From Nonomuraea indica (lineage in GTDB: Bacteria > Actinomycetota > Actinomycetes > Streptosporangiales > Streptosporangiaceae), in NCBI RefSeq assembly GCF_002850745.1, contig NZ_KZ559471.1, forward strand, positions 287,091 through 351,090: DNA of 64,000 bases. Reading direction: 5' to 3'. Position numbers and translations under genes: made by a program. Below the pieces are notes generated by a model. That model saw only the letters and a program-made list of their open reading frames with translations, was not told where the DNA came from and searched no databases. Below, one piece after another: positions 18,677 to 27,880 of this stretch; the stretch's first letter is position 1; each line of letters begins with the position of its first letter.

Positions 18677-19921
18677 CTACGCCTCCGTCATGGGGAAGTC
18701 CTGCGCCGGTACGCCCTCCGTTCCGTAGTTCCGTGACTGGGCGTCCATGCCTGCGTACAGCACCGTGCCCATGATGCCGACGAGCGCGGTGTGCAGGGCC
18801 ACGACCGTCAGGGTCAGCTTGCGCCCGATGGCCTCCTGGAGCGACAGGGCGGTGACGGGATTGATCGGATACCACATGCGGACCAGCGCCAGGGCGAACA
18901 GCTCGGCCGCGGTCAGCGCGAAGGCCAGGTCGTGCATGTGGTTGAGGGTCTGCACCGCCTGCGCCAGGTCGTAGGCGTGCGCGACGGCGCGGTCGGAGAG
19001 CTGGATGCCCGCGGTCATGAAAGCCCGCAGCTTCTTGTCGGCCGCTTCCATGGCGTCGCCGCTCCACGCCGCGGCCAGGGCCTCTCTGCCCGAGGGGTCG
19101 CCGCCGCCGAACAGCTCGTCCAGTCCCCGCGCGATCTCCGCCCAGTAGGAGACGTGCGAGTCGAGCTCACGGTCGCTGAGGACGAGTGCGCTCATCCAGA
19201 GCGCCGCCCCCATGGCCGCCGTGAACGACATGCCCGCGGCGGCCTTGAGCACCGCGGCGGTACGGCTGCTCTGCAGCGCGGCGCGCGACTTGATGGCCTG
19301 GGCTCTGAGCTGCTCCGCCTGCTTCTTCTCCGACCAGGTGCCTTTCTCGGCCTCATTGACCTTCTGGTTGGCGTAGTAGACCTCGTCGTGGTCGCTGAAC
19401 CACGAGATGTACTTGCGCTTGGCCATCATGTCGTCCAGCTTGAGCGTCGCCAGGCCGCCGCCGGCCGCGCCGAAGAGCAGCGACATCTGCTGCCACTCCC
19501 TGCCGCCGCCGGGCGGCGGGAACAACGGGTTGGCACTCGAGTACGAGCCGCTGCCCTGCAGGAGCTTGGGGTCGAGGGACTCGCCGCCGTCCCGCAGCGC
19601 CAGCATCGCGCGGACGCCCGCGTGCTCGGCCTGGGCGTAGCCGTCCTTGTTGGCGGTGATGACCGCCGCCATGGCGGAGGCCGACCGCGCGCCGTCCGTC
19701 AGGCGTTCGCGGAAACCGGTGAAGCCCCTGTTGTACCGCATGCGGGCCGCCTCGCCGACCAGCCCGAGGGCGCCCACCGGCAACTCGGACGCCGCGTCTA
19801 TGTCAATAGTCGTCCCGTCGCCGAGCTCCAGCAGGGCCAGCAGATCTTCGGTGGTGTGCTGGAGATTGACGGCCGAACGATCGAACCCGGCGCCCTGTAC
19901 GTGGAGAGTTTTGTCTGTCAC
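18677..19921 (-). CDS. Membrane protein with WXG100-like N-terminal region
   Basis: This 414-residue protein is of unknown function. Residues about 1-110 are helical, with a layout like type VII secretion substrates (ASELPVGALGLVGEAARMRYNRGF...VITANKDGYAQAEHAGV). A Gly/Pro linker with NPLFPPPGGG follows. The second half has three or four hydrophobic segments (near 230-250, 333-350, 380-400). GTG 19921 after GGGACGG is chosen. It is the last gene of the minus-strand block with the kinase at 20028-21314 (106-base gap). A type VII or envelope role is an inference. Confidence 0.6.
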   Translation of the reverse strand: MTDKTLHVQGAGFDRSAVNLQHTTEDLLALLELGDGTTIDIDAASELPVGALGLVGEAARMRYNRGFTGFRERLTDGARSASAMAAVITANKDGYAQAEHAGVRAMLALRDGGESLDPKLLQGSGSYSSANPLFPPPGGGREWQQMSLLFGAAGGGLATLKLDDMMAKRKYISWFSDHDEVYYANQKVNEAEKGTWSEKKQAEQLRAQAIKSRAALQSSRTAAVLKAAAGMSFTAAMGAALWMSALVLSDRELDSHVSYWAEIARGLDELFGGGDPSGREALAAAWSGDAMEAADKKLRAFMTAGIQLSDRAVAHAYDLAQAVQTLNHMHDLAFALTAAELFALALVRMWYPINPVTALSLQEAIGRKLTLTVVALHTALVGIMGTVLYAGMDAQSRNYGTEGVPAQDFPMTEA

Positions 19922-20027
19922 GGCACTACCGTCCCTGCCTCGGTCCTGATCGCGATCAACGGTAGCGGGATGACGGGTCATCTGTTCGCGTATGGGGCAA
20001 TTCGGCTCCCGGCCAGGGGCCGCAGGA

Positions 20028-21314
20028 TCAGCACTGCGAGGGGATGCAGGTGAAGGGGTTCTCGGGCGGGGTGGCCCGCCAGTCGGTGGGGGGCCACGCC
20101 GGAGCCGTGGTGGTGGGCGCGGGGGCCTGCGTCCTGGCGGGCTCGCTGCTGGGCGGGGGCGCCGAGGTCGTCCTGCGGTGTTCCTGGGCCGTCGGCGGGC
20201 TCACCGGGCTCCGGGTGCGGACCGGTCGGCTGGTCGGCGCCGGCGTCTTCGGGCGGGACGTCGGCACGGAGGTCGGGGGAGAGGTTCCCCGTTCGGCCTG
20301 CCGGGTCTGCGCCGACACCGTGGCGGGGGTGGTGAGGAGCGCGCTGGACGGAGCGGGCGAGCGGGACGTCGAGAGGCCCTCGGGGGGCGACCCCACCGGG
20401 GCGTCGCCCCTGTCGAGCAGGACGGCGCCGGTGACGAGCAGCGCCGCCGTCGCGGTGCCGGCGATCGTGGCGATCACCGTGCGGTGCCTCCTGCGTGCCG
20501 GTGGACGCGCGGGGAGCGAGGTCAGCCTGGTGACGAGGTCGTGGGCGGTGGGCCGCTTGGCCGGGTTCTTGGACAGGCTGGCGGTGACGAGCCGGAGCAG
20601 CGTCCCGTCGAGCCCGGAGATCACCGGTTTGCCGTTGACGATGCGGTTGATCACCGCGGGGGTGGAGTCCGCGCCGAACGCGGGCCGGCCCGAGGCGGCG
20701 AACACCATGGTCACGCCCCAGGCGAAGATGTCGGCCGCCTCCGTCACCGGCTCCCCGCCGAGCTGTTCAGGCGCCAGGTAGGACGGCGTCCCCATCAGCG
20801 GCCCGGTGGATGCCGTGCCCGGCGCGTCGAGGGCGCGCGAGATGCCGAAGTCGATCACGACGGGACCCTCCGGCCCCATCAGGATGTTCGCGGGCTTGAA
20901 GTCGCGGTGCTGCACGCCGGCACGGTGGATGGCGGCCAGCGCGGTGGCGGTGCTGATCGCCAGCCGGTCGAGGGCGGCGCCGCGGCGCGGGCCCTCGGTG
21001 GTGACGAGATGGCGCAGCGAGGGGCCGGGGACGTACTCGCTGACGATGTACGGCCGGTGGCCGGCGAGGTCGGCGTGGAGCACCGGGGCGGTGGAGAACC
21101 TGGCCACGCGCTGCGCGATCTCCACCTCGCGCAGGAAACGGTGCCGCGCGTCCGGGTCGGTCAGCAGGCCGTGGTGCAGGAGCTTGACGGCCACGTGCTC
21201 GCCGGACGCGGTCCGGCCCAGGTAGACGACGCCCTGGCCGCCCTCCCCGAGGCGGCCGACGATGTCGTACGGGCCCAGTCGCCGCGGATCGTCCTCCACC
21301 AACGGCTGGCTCAC
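20028..21314 (-). CDS. Receptor-type Ser/Thr protein kinase
   Basis: This 428-residue Hanks-type kinase has LGEGGQGVVYLG (Gly loop), VAVKLLHH (Lys), VQHRDFKPANILM (HRD with Phe replacing Leu/Ile), VVIDFGISRAL (DFG) and APEQL. A single transmembrane helix (TVIATIAGTATAALLVTGAVLL, about residues 281-302) separates it from a 120-residue Ser/Thr/Pro-rich extracellular tail ending in a two-cysteine segment, FTCIPSQC. The start is GTG. It lies between the 432-residue unknown protein (86-base gap) and the WXG100-like membrane protein. Confidence 0.9.
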   Translation of the reverse strand: MSQPLVEDDPRRLGPYDIVGRLGEGGQGVVYLGRTASGEHVAVKLLHHGLLTDPDARHRFLREVEIAQRVARFSTAPVLHADLAGHRPYIVSEYVPGPSLRHLVTTEGPRRGAALDRLAISTATALAAIHRAGVQHRDFKPANILMGPEGPVVIDFGISRALDAPGTASTGPLMGTPSYLAPEQLGGEPVTEAADIFAWGVTMVFAASGRPAFGADSTPAVINRIVNGKPVISGLDGTLLRLVTASLSKNPAKRPTAHDLVTRLTSLPARPPARRRHRTVIATIAGTATAALLVTGAVLLDRGDAPVGSPPEGLSTSRSPAPSSALLTTPATVSAQTRQAERGTSPPTSVPTSRPKTPAPTSRPVRTRSPVSPPTAQEHRRTTSAPPPSSEPARTQAPAPTTTAPAWPPTDWRATPPENPFTCIPSQC

Positions 21315-21400
21315 GCGCGACCCCCGAACGCATCGACAGGCAGGGCGACAAGCTATCAGCGTGGCTGTCGGGATGTCTCGTACTCGCGATCAAGGGCATC

Positions 21401-22699
21401 TCACGGACCGGCGGCGGCCACGTCCGCCAGGTACGCGGCGACGCGTGCGGCCCAGGGCGCGGCCTCGGCGTCGAGTTCGGCGGCGAGCGCGTGCCAGCGG
21501 GCGGGGTTCGCGGCGTCGGCCACGACGGCCCGTCGGGGGGCCAGCCGGTCGAGCAGGCCGGGGGGCCGCGGCAGCAGCGTGGCCGTGAGGTGGCCGGGGT
21601 CGCGCCACGCGTCCGGCAGGGGCTCCTCGTCGAGGAGCGCGGGCGGGATGAGAAGGGCCTCGCCCGCGAAGCGGTCGCCGGTCGTGTCGCCCGCGGCGCG
21701 GAAGCGCGCCGCCAGGGCCCGCGCGTGGCGGACGGGGCCGTTCATGAGCGGCGAGCCGGCGACGTGGAGCCCGGCCACGAGGGCGCTGTAGTGGGCGTCG
21801 AGCTCGCACACGTGTCCGTGGACCGCCCGCAGGCCGGGAGCCGGCCGTTCGGTGACCCACCGGAGCACGAGGGCGACACAGTGGAGCATGCCGGCGGCCC
21901 TGGTCAGCGCCATGAACCAGGTGTCGAAGCCGTCGGCCCGCCGGGCCTCCTCCAGCAGGGCGAAGGTGCGTTCGACCAGCATCCTCACCGAAGGTGACGC
22001 CCGGGGCGGCAGAGCGGCGGGCGCCGGCTCGGTCAGCGGAGCGGTGGTCCAGGCGTGGGCGGTGTCCGGCAGGTGGCCGCCGAAGAGGACCCTGGCCAGC
22101 GCCTCGCCGGTGTCGGCCTGTGCCGACGCCCACAACAGCAGGGTGATGGCCCGCGAGGCGCCCGTGACGTCACGGCACAGGCCCGTCGTGACCACGTCCA
22201 CGACATAGCCGACGGCGGACGCCGGCCCATCCGTCCGCGCCGCGTGCCACAGGGCCGCTCTCAGCAGCCGCGCGGACTCCAGCGCGCTGCTGTTGCCGCG
22301 CACGTCGTCACCGGCGGCGCGCCAGGACTCGCTGAGCGTCTCGTGCACGTCCCAGCGGGCCAGCAGGTCGGTCAGCCAGACCGACGGGAGATAGCCGGGC
22401 CGGCGGGCCAGGTGCCCGCTCAGCTCTGCCTCGTCGCCCGGCCTCGCCAAGCGCAGGAAGGGGGCGTCCATCGACGGGTGGAAGCGCAGGCCGACGGCGT
22501 CCTCCAGGCCCATGGCCAACCGGAGGACCACCGTGTGCCGGGCGCGCCGGTCCTCGAACCGGACCTTGAACCGGGGCAGGCCGAGCGTGGCGGCGCAGGC
22601 GCCGGCGAACAGCGTCTCCTTCGTCAGGCCGGCGAGCACCTCGACGAGCACCTCGGTTCCGGGCGGCGTCCGCCGGACCTGCCACGCCGTGGGGATCAC
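21401..22699 (-). CDS. Unrecognised 432-residue protein, partner of the upstream gene
   Basis: I do not recognise this protein. It starts at GTG 22699, whose last bases overlap the stop of the upstream gene (GTGA), so translation is probably coupled. The sequence is rich in Ala, Leu and Arg, mostly helical, without signal peptide or membrane helices. A beta-containing N-terminal section (VLVEVLAGLTKETLFAGACAATLGLPRFKVRFEDR) precedes long helices (SARLLRAALWHAA, RTFALLEEARRADGFDTWFMAL). It lies 86 bases before the receptor kinase gene, so it could belong to the same signalling unit. Confidence 0.7.
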   Translation of the reverse strand: MIPTAWQVRRTPPGTEVLVEVLAGLTKETLFAGACAATLGLPRFKVRFEDRRARHTVVLRLAMGLEDAVGLRFHPSMDAPFLRLARPGDEAELSGHLARRPGYLPSVWLTDLLARWDVHETLSESWRAAGDDVRGNSSALESARLLRAALWHAARTDGPASAVGYVVDVVTTGLCRDVTGASRAITLLLWASAQADTGEALARVLFGGHLPDTAHAWTTAPLTEPAPAALPPRASPSVRMLVERTFALLEEARRADGFDTWFMALTRAAGMLHCVALVLRWVTERPAPGLRAVHGHVCELDAHYSALVAGLHVAGSPLMNGPVRHARALAARFRAAGDTTGDRFAGEALLIPPALLDEEPLPDAWRDPGHLTATLLPRPPGLLDRLAPRRAVVADAANPARWHALAAELDAEAAPWAARVAAYLADVAAAGP

Positions 22700-23379
22700 C
22701 CGAACAGTCCGATCGTCCCGACGATGTCGCCGTAGTTCTCCCTGGCCGTGCGGAAGCCCTCGATCAGCCACTCGCGCATGGGCCGCCGGTCGGTCCGTTC
22801 GTAGGCCAGGCCGCGACGGGTCCACTGCACCCCGAGGTCGTCGAGGAACCTCCCCGGCTTGCCCGTCGCCGCGAGGTGGCCCATCTCGGCGAACACCTCG
22901 CGCAGGTGCAGGCGCACCTCGCGCTCGGACTCCAGGTGCCCGAGCGGCAGGTAGACCCCGTCGGTGTCCTCGGCGACGTCCCGGAAGACGACCAGGCCCG
23001 GCAGCGGCGGAACCCGTGAGCCGCCGAAGAGGGTCCGCACCATCCGGTGCGCCGGATCCACCCCCACGCCGATCTCCGCCCCGTGGCCGAAGGCGGTCGT
23101 GCCGACGGGCACCGCGATGGGGGCGGGCCGGTCCAGGACGAACAGGACGAGGACGTCGGGCCCGCTGTCGTCGGCCATGGTGCCGGAGCGCACGTAGTCG
23201 ACGATCGGCGGGTCGCCGGCCGGGTGGAAGGCCAGGAAGCAGCAGACGGGGGAGTGCTCGCGGAACCGGCGCAGGGTCTCGGGCCGCAGGAGGGCCGACA
23301 GGTCCTTGATCTGCCCGACGTCGAACCTGTACGCAGCGGTCGCCTCTTCCAGAATGGCCTGCAGCGAGATGACCAGCAT
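22696..23379 (-). CDS. Unrecognised 227-residue protein, first gene of the four-gene block
   Basis: No family is recognised. It is a soluble mixed alpha/beta protein that opens with a helix (ISLQAILEEATAAYRFDVGQIKDLSALLRPETLRRF). It then has strands CCFLAFHPAGDPPIVDYVR and VLVLFVLDRPAPIAVPV, and ends with helices including LREVFAEMGHLAATGKPGRFLDDLG. The ATG start (23379) lacks a clear ribosome site. It overlaps the next gene by four bases and is divergent from cobQ. Confidence 0.7.
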   Translation of the reverse strand: MLVISLQAILEEATAAYRFDVGQIKDLSALLRPETLRRFREHSPVCCFLAFHPAGDPPIVDYVRSGTMADDSGPDVLVLFVLDRPAPIAVPVGTTAFGHGAEIGVGVDPAHRMVRTLFGGSRVPPLPGLVVFRDVAEDTDGVYLPLGHLESEREVRLHLREVFAEMGHLAATGKPGRFLDDLGVQWTRRGLAYERTDRRPMREWLIEGFRTARENYGDIVGTIGLFG

Positions 23380-23487
23380 GCCGAGAACTGTAACGCGGTG
23401 TAGCCGGTCTCGCGCGGAAAGTGGCGCTTTCGTGCCCTCGGAGCCTGTCCGGGCGGCACGTCGGGCGGATGTGGGAGGATCCGGCGG

Positions 23488-25017
23488 GTGCGAACCAGAG
23501 GGGCGTTGCTGGTGGCGGGCACCACGTCCGACGCGGGCAAGAGCGTGGTGACGGCCGGGATCTGCCGATGGCTGGCCCGCCGGGGCGTGCGGGTGGCGCC
23601 GTTCAAGGCCCAGAACATGTCGCTGAACTCCTACGTCACCGCCGGCGGCGCCGAGATCGGCCGCGCCCAGGCCGTCCAGGCGCAGGCGGCGGGTCTCGAA
23701 CCGGCCGCCGACATGAACCCGATCCTGCTCAAGCCCGGCAGCGACCGCCGCAGCCAGGTCGTGCTGCTCGGGCAGCCGGTCGCCGACGTGGACGCGATGG
23801 AGTACGGCGAGCTCAGGTCACTGCTGCGGGAGACGGCGCTGGAGTCGTTCGGCAGGCTGCGGGACGCGTACGACGTGGTGGTGTGCGAAGGGGCGGGCAG
23901 CCCGGCCGAGATCAACCTGCGCCGGGGCGACATCGCGAACATGGGCCTCGCGCGGGCCGCGAACCTGCCGGTCGTCGTGGTGGGCGACATCGACAGGGGA
24001 GGGGTGTTCGCGGCCTTCTACGGCACGGTCGGGCTGCTGGACGCAGCCGACCAATCGCTTATTTCAGGATTTGTGGTGAACAAGTTCCGGGGCGCGAAGG
24101 AGCTCCTCGAACCCGGGCTCGCCATGCTGCGCTCGGTCACCGGCCGGGAGGTGTACGGCGTGCTGCCGTGGCTCGACGGGCTGTGGCTGGACGTCGAGGA
24201 CTCCCTGGCCCTGGACGGCCGCTCCGTCGCCGTGGGCGAGCCGCACGGCAGGCAGACGCTGCGCGTGGCCGTGGTGCGGCTGCCGCGGATCTCCAACTTC
24301 ACCGACCTCGACGCGCTGGCGGCGGAGCCGGGCGTGGTGGTGCGGTTCGTGCGCGGGCCGGGCGAGCTGGACGACGCCGACCTGGTCGTGCTGCCCGGGT
24401 CGCGGGCCACGGTGGACGACCTGGCCTGGCTGCGGCGTACGGGCCTGGCGACCGCGCTCGCCGCACGGCAGGGGCCGATCCTGGGCGTCTGCGGCGGCTT
24501 CCAGATGCTCGGGCGGGAGATCGTCGACGAGGTCGAGTCGGGGGCGGGCCGGGTCGAGGGGCTGGGACTGCTGCCGGTCCGGGTGGAGTTCGCCGCCGCC
24601 AAGACGCTGGCCCGGCCGTCCGGCCGCGCCTACGGGCACCCGGTCACGGCGTACGAGATCCACCACGGCGTCGCCACCGTCGAGGGCGGCGAGCCGTTCC
24701 TGGACGGCTGCCGCGTCGCGAACGTCTGGGGCACCACCTGGCACGGAGCCCTGGAGAACGACGCCTTCCGCCGCGCCTTCCTGGCCGACGTGGCGGCGCG
24801 GGCCGGACGGGACTTCACGCCCGCTCCCGGCACGGACTTCGCCCGGCTGCGGGAGGACCGCCTCGACGCCCTCGGCGACCTGGTGGAACGACACCTCGAC
24901 ACGGACGCGCTGCTGCGCCTCATCGAGCACGGCCCGCCCGCCGTGCCCGTCCTCCCGCCCGGCGCGCCCGGTGTGCCCGGCGCGTCCGGTGTGCCGGGAG
25001 TGCCCGCGGCCGGGTAG
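23488..25017 (+). CDS. cobQ: Cobyric acid synthase
   Basis: This 509-residue glutamine- and ATP-dependent amidotransferase amidates carboxylates b, d, e and g of adenosylcobyrinate a,c-diamide in B12 synthesis. The N-terminal dethiobiotin-synthetase-like ATPase shows [16 protein letters not shown] (P-loop), [23 protein letters not shown] and [13 protein letters not shown]. The C-terminal class I glutaminase-like domain has the Cys nucleophile in [15 protein letters not shown] and ends in [14 protein letters not shown] with the catalytic His. A 25-residue Pro/Gly/Val tail is extra. GTG start. It is apart from the other cob genes at 53-58.6 kb. Confidence 0.95.
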   Translation: MRTRGALLVAGTTSDAGKSVVTAGICRWLARRGVRVAPFKAQNMSLNSYVTAGGAEIGRAQAVQAQAAGLEPAADMNPILLKPGSDRRSQVVLLGQPVADVDAMEYGELRSLLRETALESFGRLRDAYDVVVCEGAGSPAEINLRRGDIANMGLARAANLPVVVVGDIDRGGVFAAFYGTVGLLDAADQSLISGFVVNKFRGAKELLEPGLAMLRSVTGREVYGVLPWLDGLWLDVEDSLALDGRSVAVGEPHGRQTLRVAVVRLPRISNFTDLDALAAEPGVVVRFVRGPGELDDADLVVLPGSRATVDDLAWLRRTGLATALAARQGPILGVCGGFQMLGREIVDEVESGAGRVEGLGLLPVRVEFAAAKTLARPSGRAYGHPVTAYEIHHGVATVEGGEPFLDGCRVANVWGTTWHGALENDAFRRAFLADVAARAGRDFTPAPGTDFARLREDRLDALGDLVERHLDTDALLRLIEHGPPAVPVLPPGAPGVPGASGVPGVPAAG

Positions 25018-25041
25018 CGCGGCGGCGGGCCTGCCGCGGCC

Positions 25042-25941
25042 TCACCGCGACGGTGCCCGCTCCTCGTCCGCGACGCCGTAGGCGGTCGCCCGGAACAGGA
25101 AGGACGCCCAGGAACGGTAGGGCCGCCACGCCTCGGCCAGCCTGCGGTACGCGGCCGGCGGCGTGTCCCGCGGCAGGCCGTACGCCTCGCGCAGGATCGC
25201 GAACAGGCGCGGCTCGTCACCCGGGAACGCGTCGGGCGCGCCCGCGCCCCTGATCAGGATCAGCCCGGCCGAGAACGGTCCCACGCCGGGCAGGGCCCGC
25301 AGCTCGGCCAGCGCCTCCTCCGGGGCGAGCGCGCGCAGATGCTCGGTGGTGAGCACGCCGTCGAGCGCCGCGCGGGCCAGCCCGCGCAGCCACTCCTCCT
25401 TCTGGGCGGGCAGGCCGAGGCCGCCGGCCTCGACGAGCGTCACGGGCGGGGGGAAGGCCGGGTACTCCCGTCCGTCCACGGTGACTCTCGCGCCGTACCG
25501 TTCCGCGATGCGCTGCTTGATCCGCGAGGCGACGAGCATGGACGAGCGCTGCACGATCACCGCCCAGCACGCCGCCTCCCACGGGCTCCAGAAGCACACC
25601 GGCCGCAGGCCGGGGTTGTGCCGCTGCAGCTCCCCGAGCACCGGGTCGGCCTCGCCGAGCGAGGCGAAACCGGAGCCGTCCACGTCGAGGGAGAGGACGC
25701 GCGCCACCTCGCCCCGGACGCCCGGCCCCGCCGGCCGCGTCGTGGCGACGGCGACGCCGCCCGGTGCGGCGGTCACGGTCACGCCGATCGGCAGCCAGTC
25801 GGACTCCGCGCAGTAGGCGAAGCGCAGCGCCCGCCCGTCGAAGGGCAGCGCGCTGGTGGCGGGCCAGTCCGCCACGAACCGCAACGCGGCGCCGAAGTCG
25901 AACGGGCCCTCGGCGTCGATCACGAACCGGTGCGTCGTCAT
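25042..25941 (-). CDS. AlkA-like DNA-3-methyladenine glycosylase
   Basis: This 299-residue HhH-GPD glycosylase has the helix-hairpin-helix LRALPGVGPFSAGLILIRGAGAPDAFPGDEPRL, in which the Asp of the GPD motif is the catalytic residue. The N-terminal part resembles the AlkA accessory domain. It should excise alkylated purines in base excision repair. ATG 25941 overlaps the stop of a tiny upstream frame (ATGA). It is divergent from the ABC transporter. Confidence 0.85.
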   Translation of the reverse strand: MTTHRFVIDAEGPFDFGAALRFVADWPATSALPFDGRALRFAYCAESDWLPIGVTVTAAPGGVAVATTRPAGPGVRGEVARVLSLDVDGSGFASLGEADPVLGELQRHNPGLRPVCFWSPWEAACWAVIVQRSSMLVASRIKQRIAERYGARVTVDGREYPAFPPPVTLVEAGGLGLPAQKEEWLRGLARAALDGVLTTEHLRALAPEEALAELRALPGVGPFSAGLILIRGAGAPDAFPGDEPRLFAILREAYGLPRDTPPAAYRRLAEAWRPYRSWASFLFRATAYGVADEERAPSR

Positions 25942-26060
25942 GCGCTCGCCACGTCGACGGCGGCGGCTCCGCGGCCCTCGCCGCCCGGCCCGGCGCGCCC
26001 GCTCTCCGGCGCGGCGACCCGGCTCTCCAGGTCGGCCGAATGTTCCTCGATGCTGCTCAC
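25938..26060 (-). CDS. Possible 40-residue ORF coupled to the AlkA-like gene
   Basis: GTG 26060 opens a 40-codon frame (VSSIEEHSADLESRV...GAAAVDVASA). Its TGA shares bases with the ATG of the glycosylase gene. The start has a modest GCGGGAC upstream. The peptide has no recognised domain. The four-base overlap is the only argument that it is translated. It may be chance in GC-rich DNA. Confidence 0.25.
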   Translation of the reverse strand: MSSIEEHSADLESRVAAPESGRAGPGGEGRGAAAVDVASA

Positions 26061-26196
26061 GTCCCGCACGTTACCGCCGAACCGGCGTTGCGGGCGCCGG
26101 CCGCCGAGGGCGTTGCCGGATGCCGGAAAGCAACCCGCGCGCACGCTGCCGGGACACGCCCCTGACAGCGCCCCGCGCGAACGTCACCATGGCGGC

Positions 26197-27108
26197 ATGA
26201 CAGCAGTGGTGCAGGCCGAAGGGCTGACCAAGTACTACGGCAGGCGCCGGGGGCTGGAGGACCTCACCCTCGACATCCGGGCGGGCGAGATCTTCGGTTA
26301 CCTCGGGCCGAACGGCGCCGGCAAGACCACGACCATCAGGCTCATGCTCGACGTGATCAGGCCCACCCGCGGCCAGGTGCGCGTCCTCGGCGTGGACGCC
26401 CGGCAGGCGGCGGTCCGGTCCAGGATCGGCTACCTGCCGGGCGAGCTGGTGCTCGACGGCCGCGAACGGGCCCGCGATCATCTCGCGTTCCTGGCCCGGC
26501 AGCGGGGCGGCGTGCCGCCGGGCCGTGTCGAGGCGCTGGCCGAACGGCTGGACGCCGACCTGTCGGTGCCGATGCGCAAGCTCTCCAAGGGCAACAAGCA
26601 GAAGATCGGGCTGATCCAGGCGTTCATGCACGAGCCCGAGCTCCTCATCCTGGACGAGCCGACCGGTGGCCTGGACCCGCTGGTGCAGCAGGAGTTCCTG
26701 GCCATGGTGCGCGAGGTGCGCGCCGCCGGCCGTACGGTGCTGATGTCCTCGCACGTGCTCGCCGAGGTCGAGCACGTCTCCGACCGGGTCGGCATCGTCC
26801 GCGCCGGCCGGCTGGTCGCCGTGGAGAACGTGGCCACGCTGAGGGAGCGGGCCGTGCGGACGGTGGAGTTCCACTTCGACGCGCCCGTGCCGCGTGAGGC
26901 GTTCGAGGGGCTGCCCGGGGTGCGCGACCTGCGCGTCGAGGGCGCCAGCGTCCGATGCACGATCGACGGCCGGCCGGACCCGCTGGTCAAGGCCGCCGCC
27001 CGGTTCACCGTCGTGCACATGGTGAGCGCCGAGCCGGACCTTGAGGAGATCTTCCTCACCTACTACAGCGAGGAGGGCAGGGACCATGATCTTCAAGTCT
27101 CTGCGTGA
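26197..27108 (+). CDS. ABC transporter ATP-binding protein
   Basis: This 303-residue ATPase is of the drug/antibiotic exporter (DrrA/CcmA-like) class. It has Walker A (LGPNGAGKTTTIRLML), signature LSKGNKQKIGLIQ (LSKGN in place of LSGGQ), Walker B (LLILDEPTGGLDPL), the H-loop SSHVLAEVEH and a C-terminal DUF4162-type region ending at DLEEIFLTYYS. It overlaps the permease gene by 23 bases. The permease and PucR-type regulator that follow make one transcription unit. Confidence 0.92.
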   Translation: MTAVVQAEGLTKYYGRRRGLEDLTLDIRAGEIFGYLGPNGAGKTTTIRLMLDVIRPTRGQVRVLGVDARQAAVRSRIGYLPGELVLDGRERARDHLAFLARQRGGVPPGRVEALAERLDADLSVPMRKLSKGNKQKIGLIQAFMHEPELLILDEPTGGLDPLVQQEFLAMVREVRAAGRTVLMSSHVLAEVEHVSDRVGIVRAGRLVAVENVATLRERAVRTVEFHFDAPVPREAFEGLPGVRDLRVEGASVRCTIDGRPDPLVKAAARFTVVHMVSAEPDLEEIFLTYYSEEGRDHDLQVSA

Positions 27109-27880
27109 CCAGCGGCGGCCGCTCATCGGATGGACGCTGGGCCTGAGCGTCTTCTTCGTCCTGTACGTCGGCGTGGTGTACCCGAGCATCGCCGAGGACC
27201 CGGCCACCTACAGCGCGCAGGCCGTGGCCAAGTATCCCGGCGCGCTCAGAGACCTGATGGGCGGTCTCCAGGACTTCGCCACCGCGCCGGGCTACCTGCA
27301 GTCGGTGGTCTACCAGCTCCTCCTGCCCGCCCTGTTCATCGTCTGCGCGATGGGGCTGGCCGGTCGGTCGCTCGCCGGGCCGGAGGAGTCGGGCACGCTG
27401 GAGCTGATCGTCACGCTGCCGATCACGCGCCGCATGCTGGTCGTCCAGCTCTTCGCCGCCCTGGCGCTCGGCCTGCTCGCCGTGGCCGCCGTGACGTTGC
27501 TGGTCGCCTGGGCCGTCGCGTGGAGCGCCGGGATGGACGTGGGCTTCGACCGGATCCTCGCCGCGCACACCGGCGTCTACCTGCTGGCGCTGCTGTTCGG
27601 CACGGTGACGCTGGCGGTCGGCGCCGCCACCGGCCGCCGGGCCGTCGCCACCGCGACGGTCGGGGCGTGGGCGGTGCTCGGCTACATGGTCGTCACGGTC
27701 GGCAAGAACGTGGACGCCGTGTCGTGGCTCAGGTGGGTCTCGCCGTTCCACTACTACGCCGAGGGCAGGCCCCTCTACCAGGGGTTTCCGGCCGGCGACT
27801 ATCTTGTGCTGGCAGGGGCGGCGGCCGTGCTGGCGCTCACCGCGGTCCTCGCGTTCGACAGGCGTGATGTGGGAGTGTGA
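27086..27880 (+). CDS. ABC transporter permease
   Basis: This 264-residue permease has six hydrophobic segments, beginning at LIGWTLGLSVFFVLYVGVVYP. A long extracytoplasmic loop carries SIAEDPATYSAQ. It pairs with the preceding ATPase. The LSLAGPEESGTLELIVTLPITR-like region (GPEESGTLELIVTLP) is typical of ABC-2 permeases of the EccB/Gld type. ATG 27086 was chosen for position and its hydrophobic start. The stop overlaps the next start by one base (TGATG). Confidence 0.9.
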   Translation: MIFKSLRDQRRPLIGWTLGLSVFFVLYVGVVYPSIAEDPATYSAQAVAKYPGALRDLMGGLQDFATAPGYLQSVVYQLLLPALFIVCAMGLAGRSLAGPEESGTLELIVTLPITRRMLVVQLFAALALGLLAVAAVTLLVAWAVAWSAGMDVGFDRILAAHTGVYLLALLFGTVTLAVGAATGRRAVATATVGAWAVLGYMVVTVGKNVDAVSWLRWVSPFHYYAEGRPLYQGFPAGDYLVLAGAAAVLALTAVLAFDRRDVGV

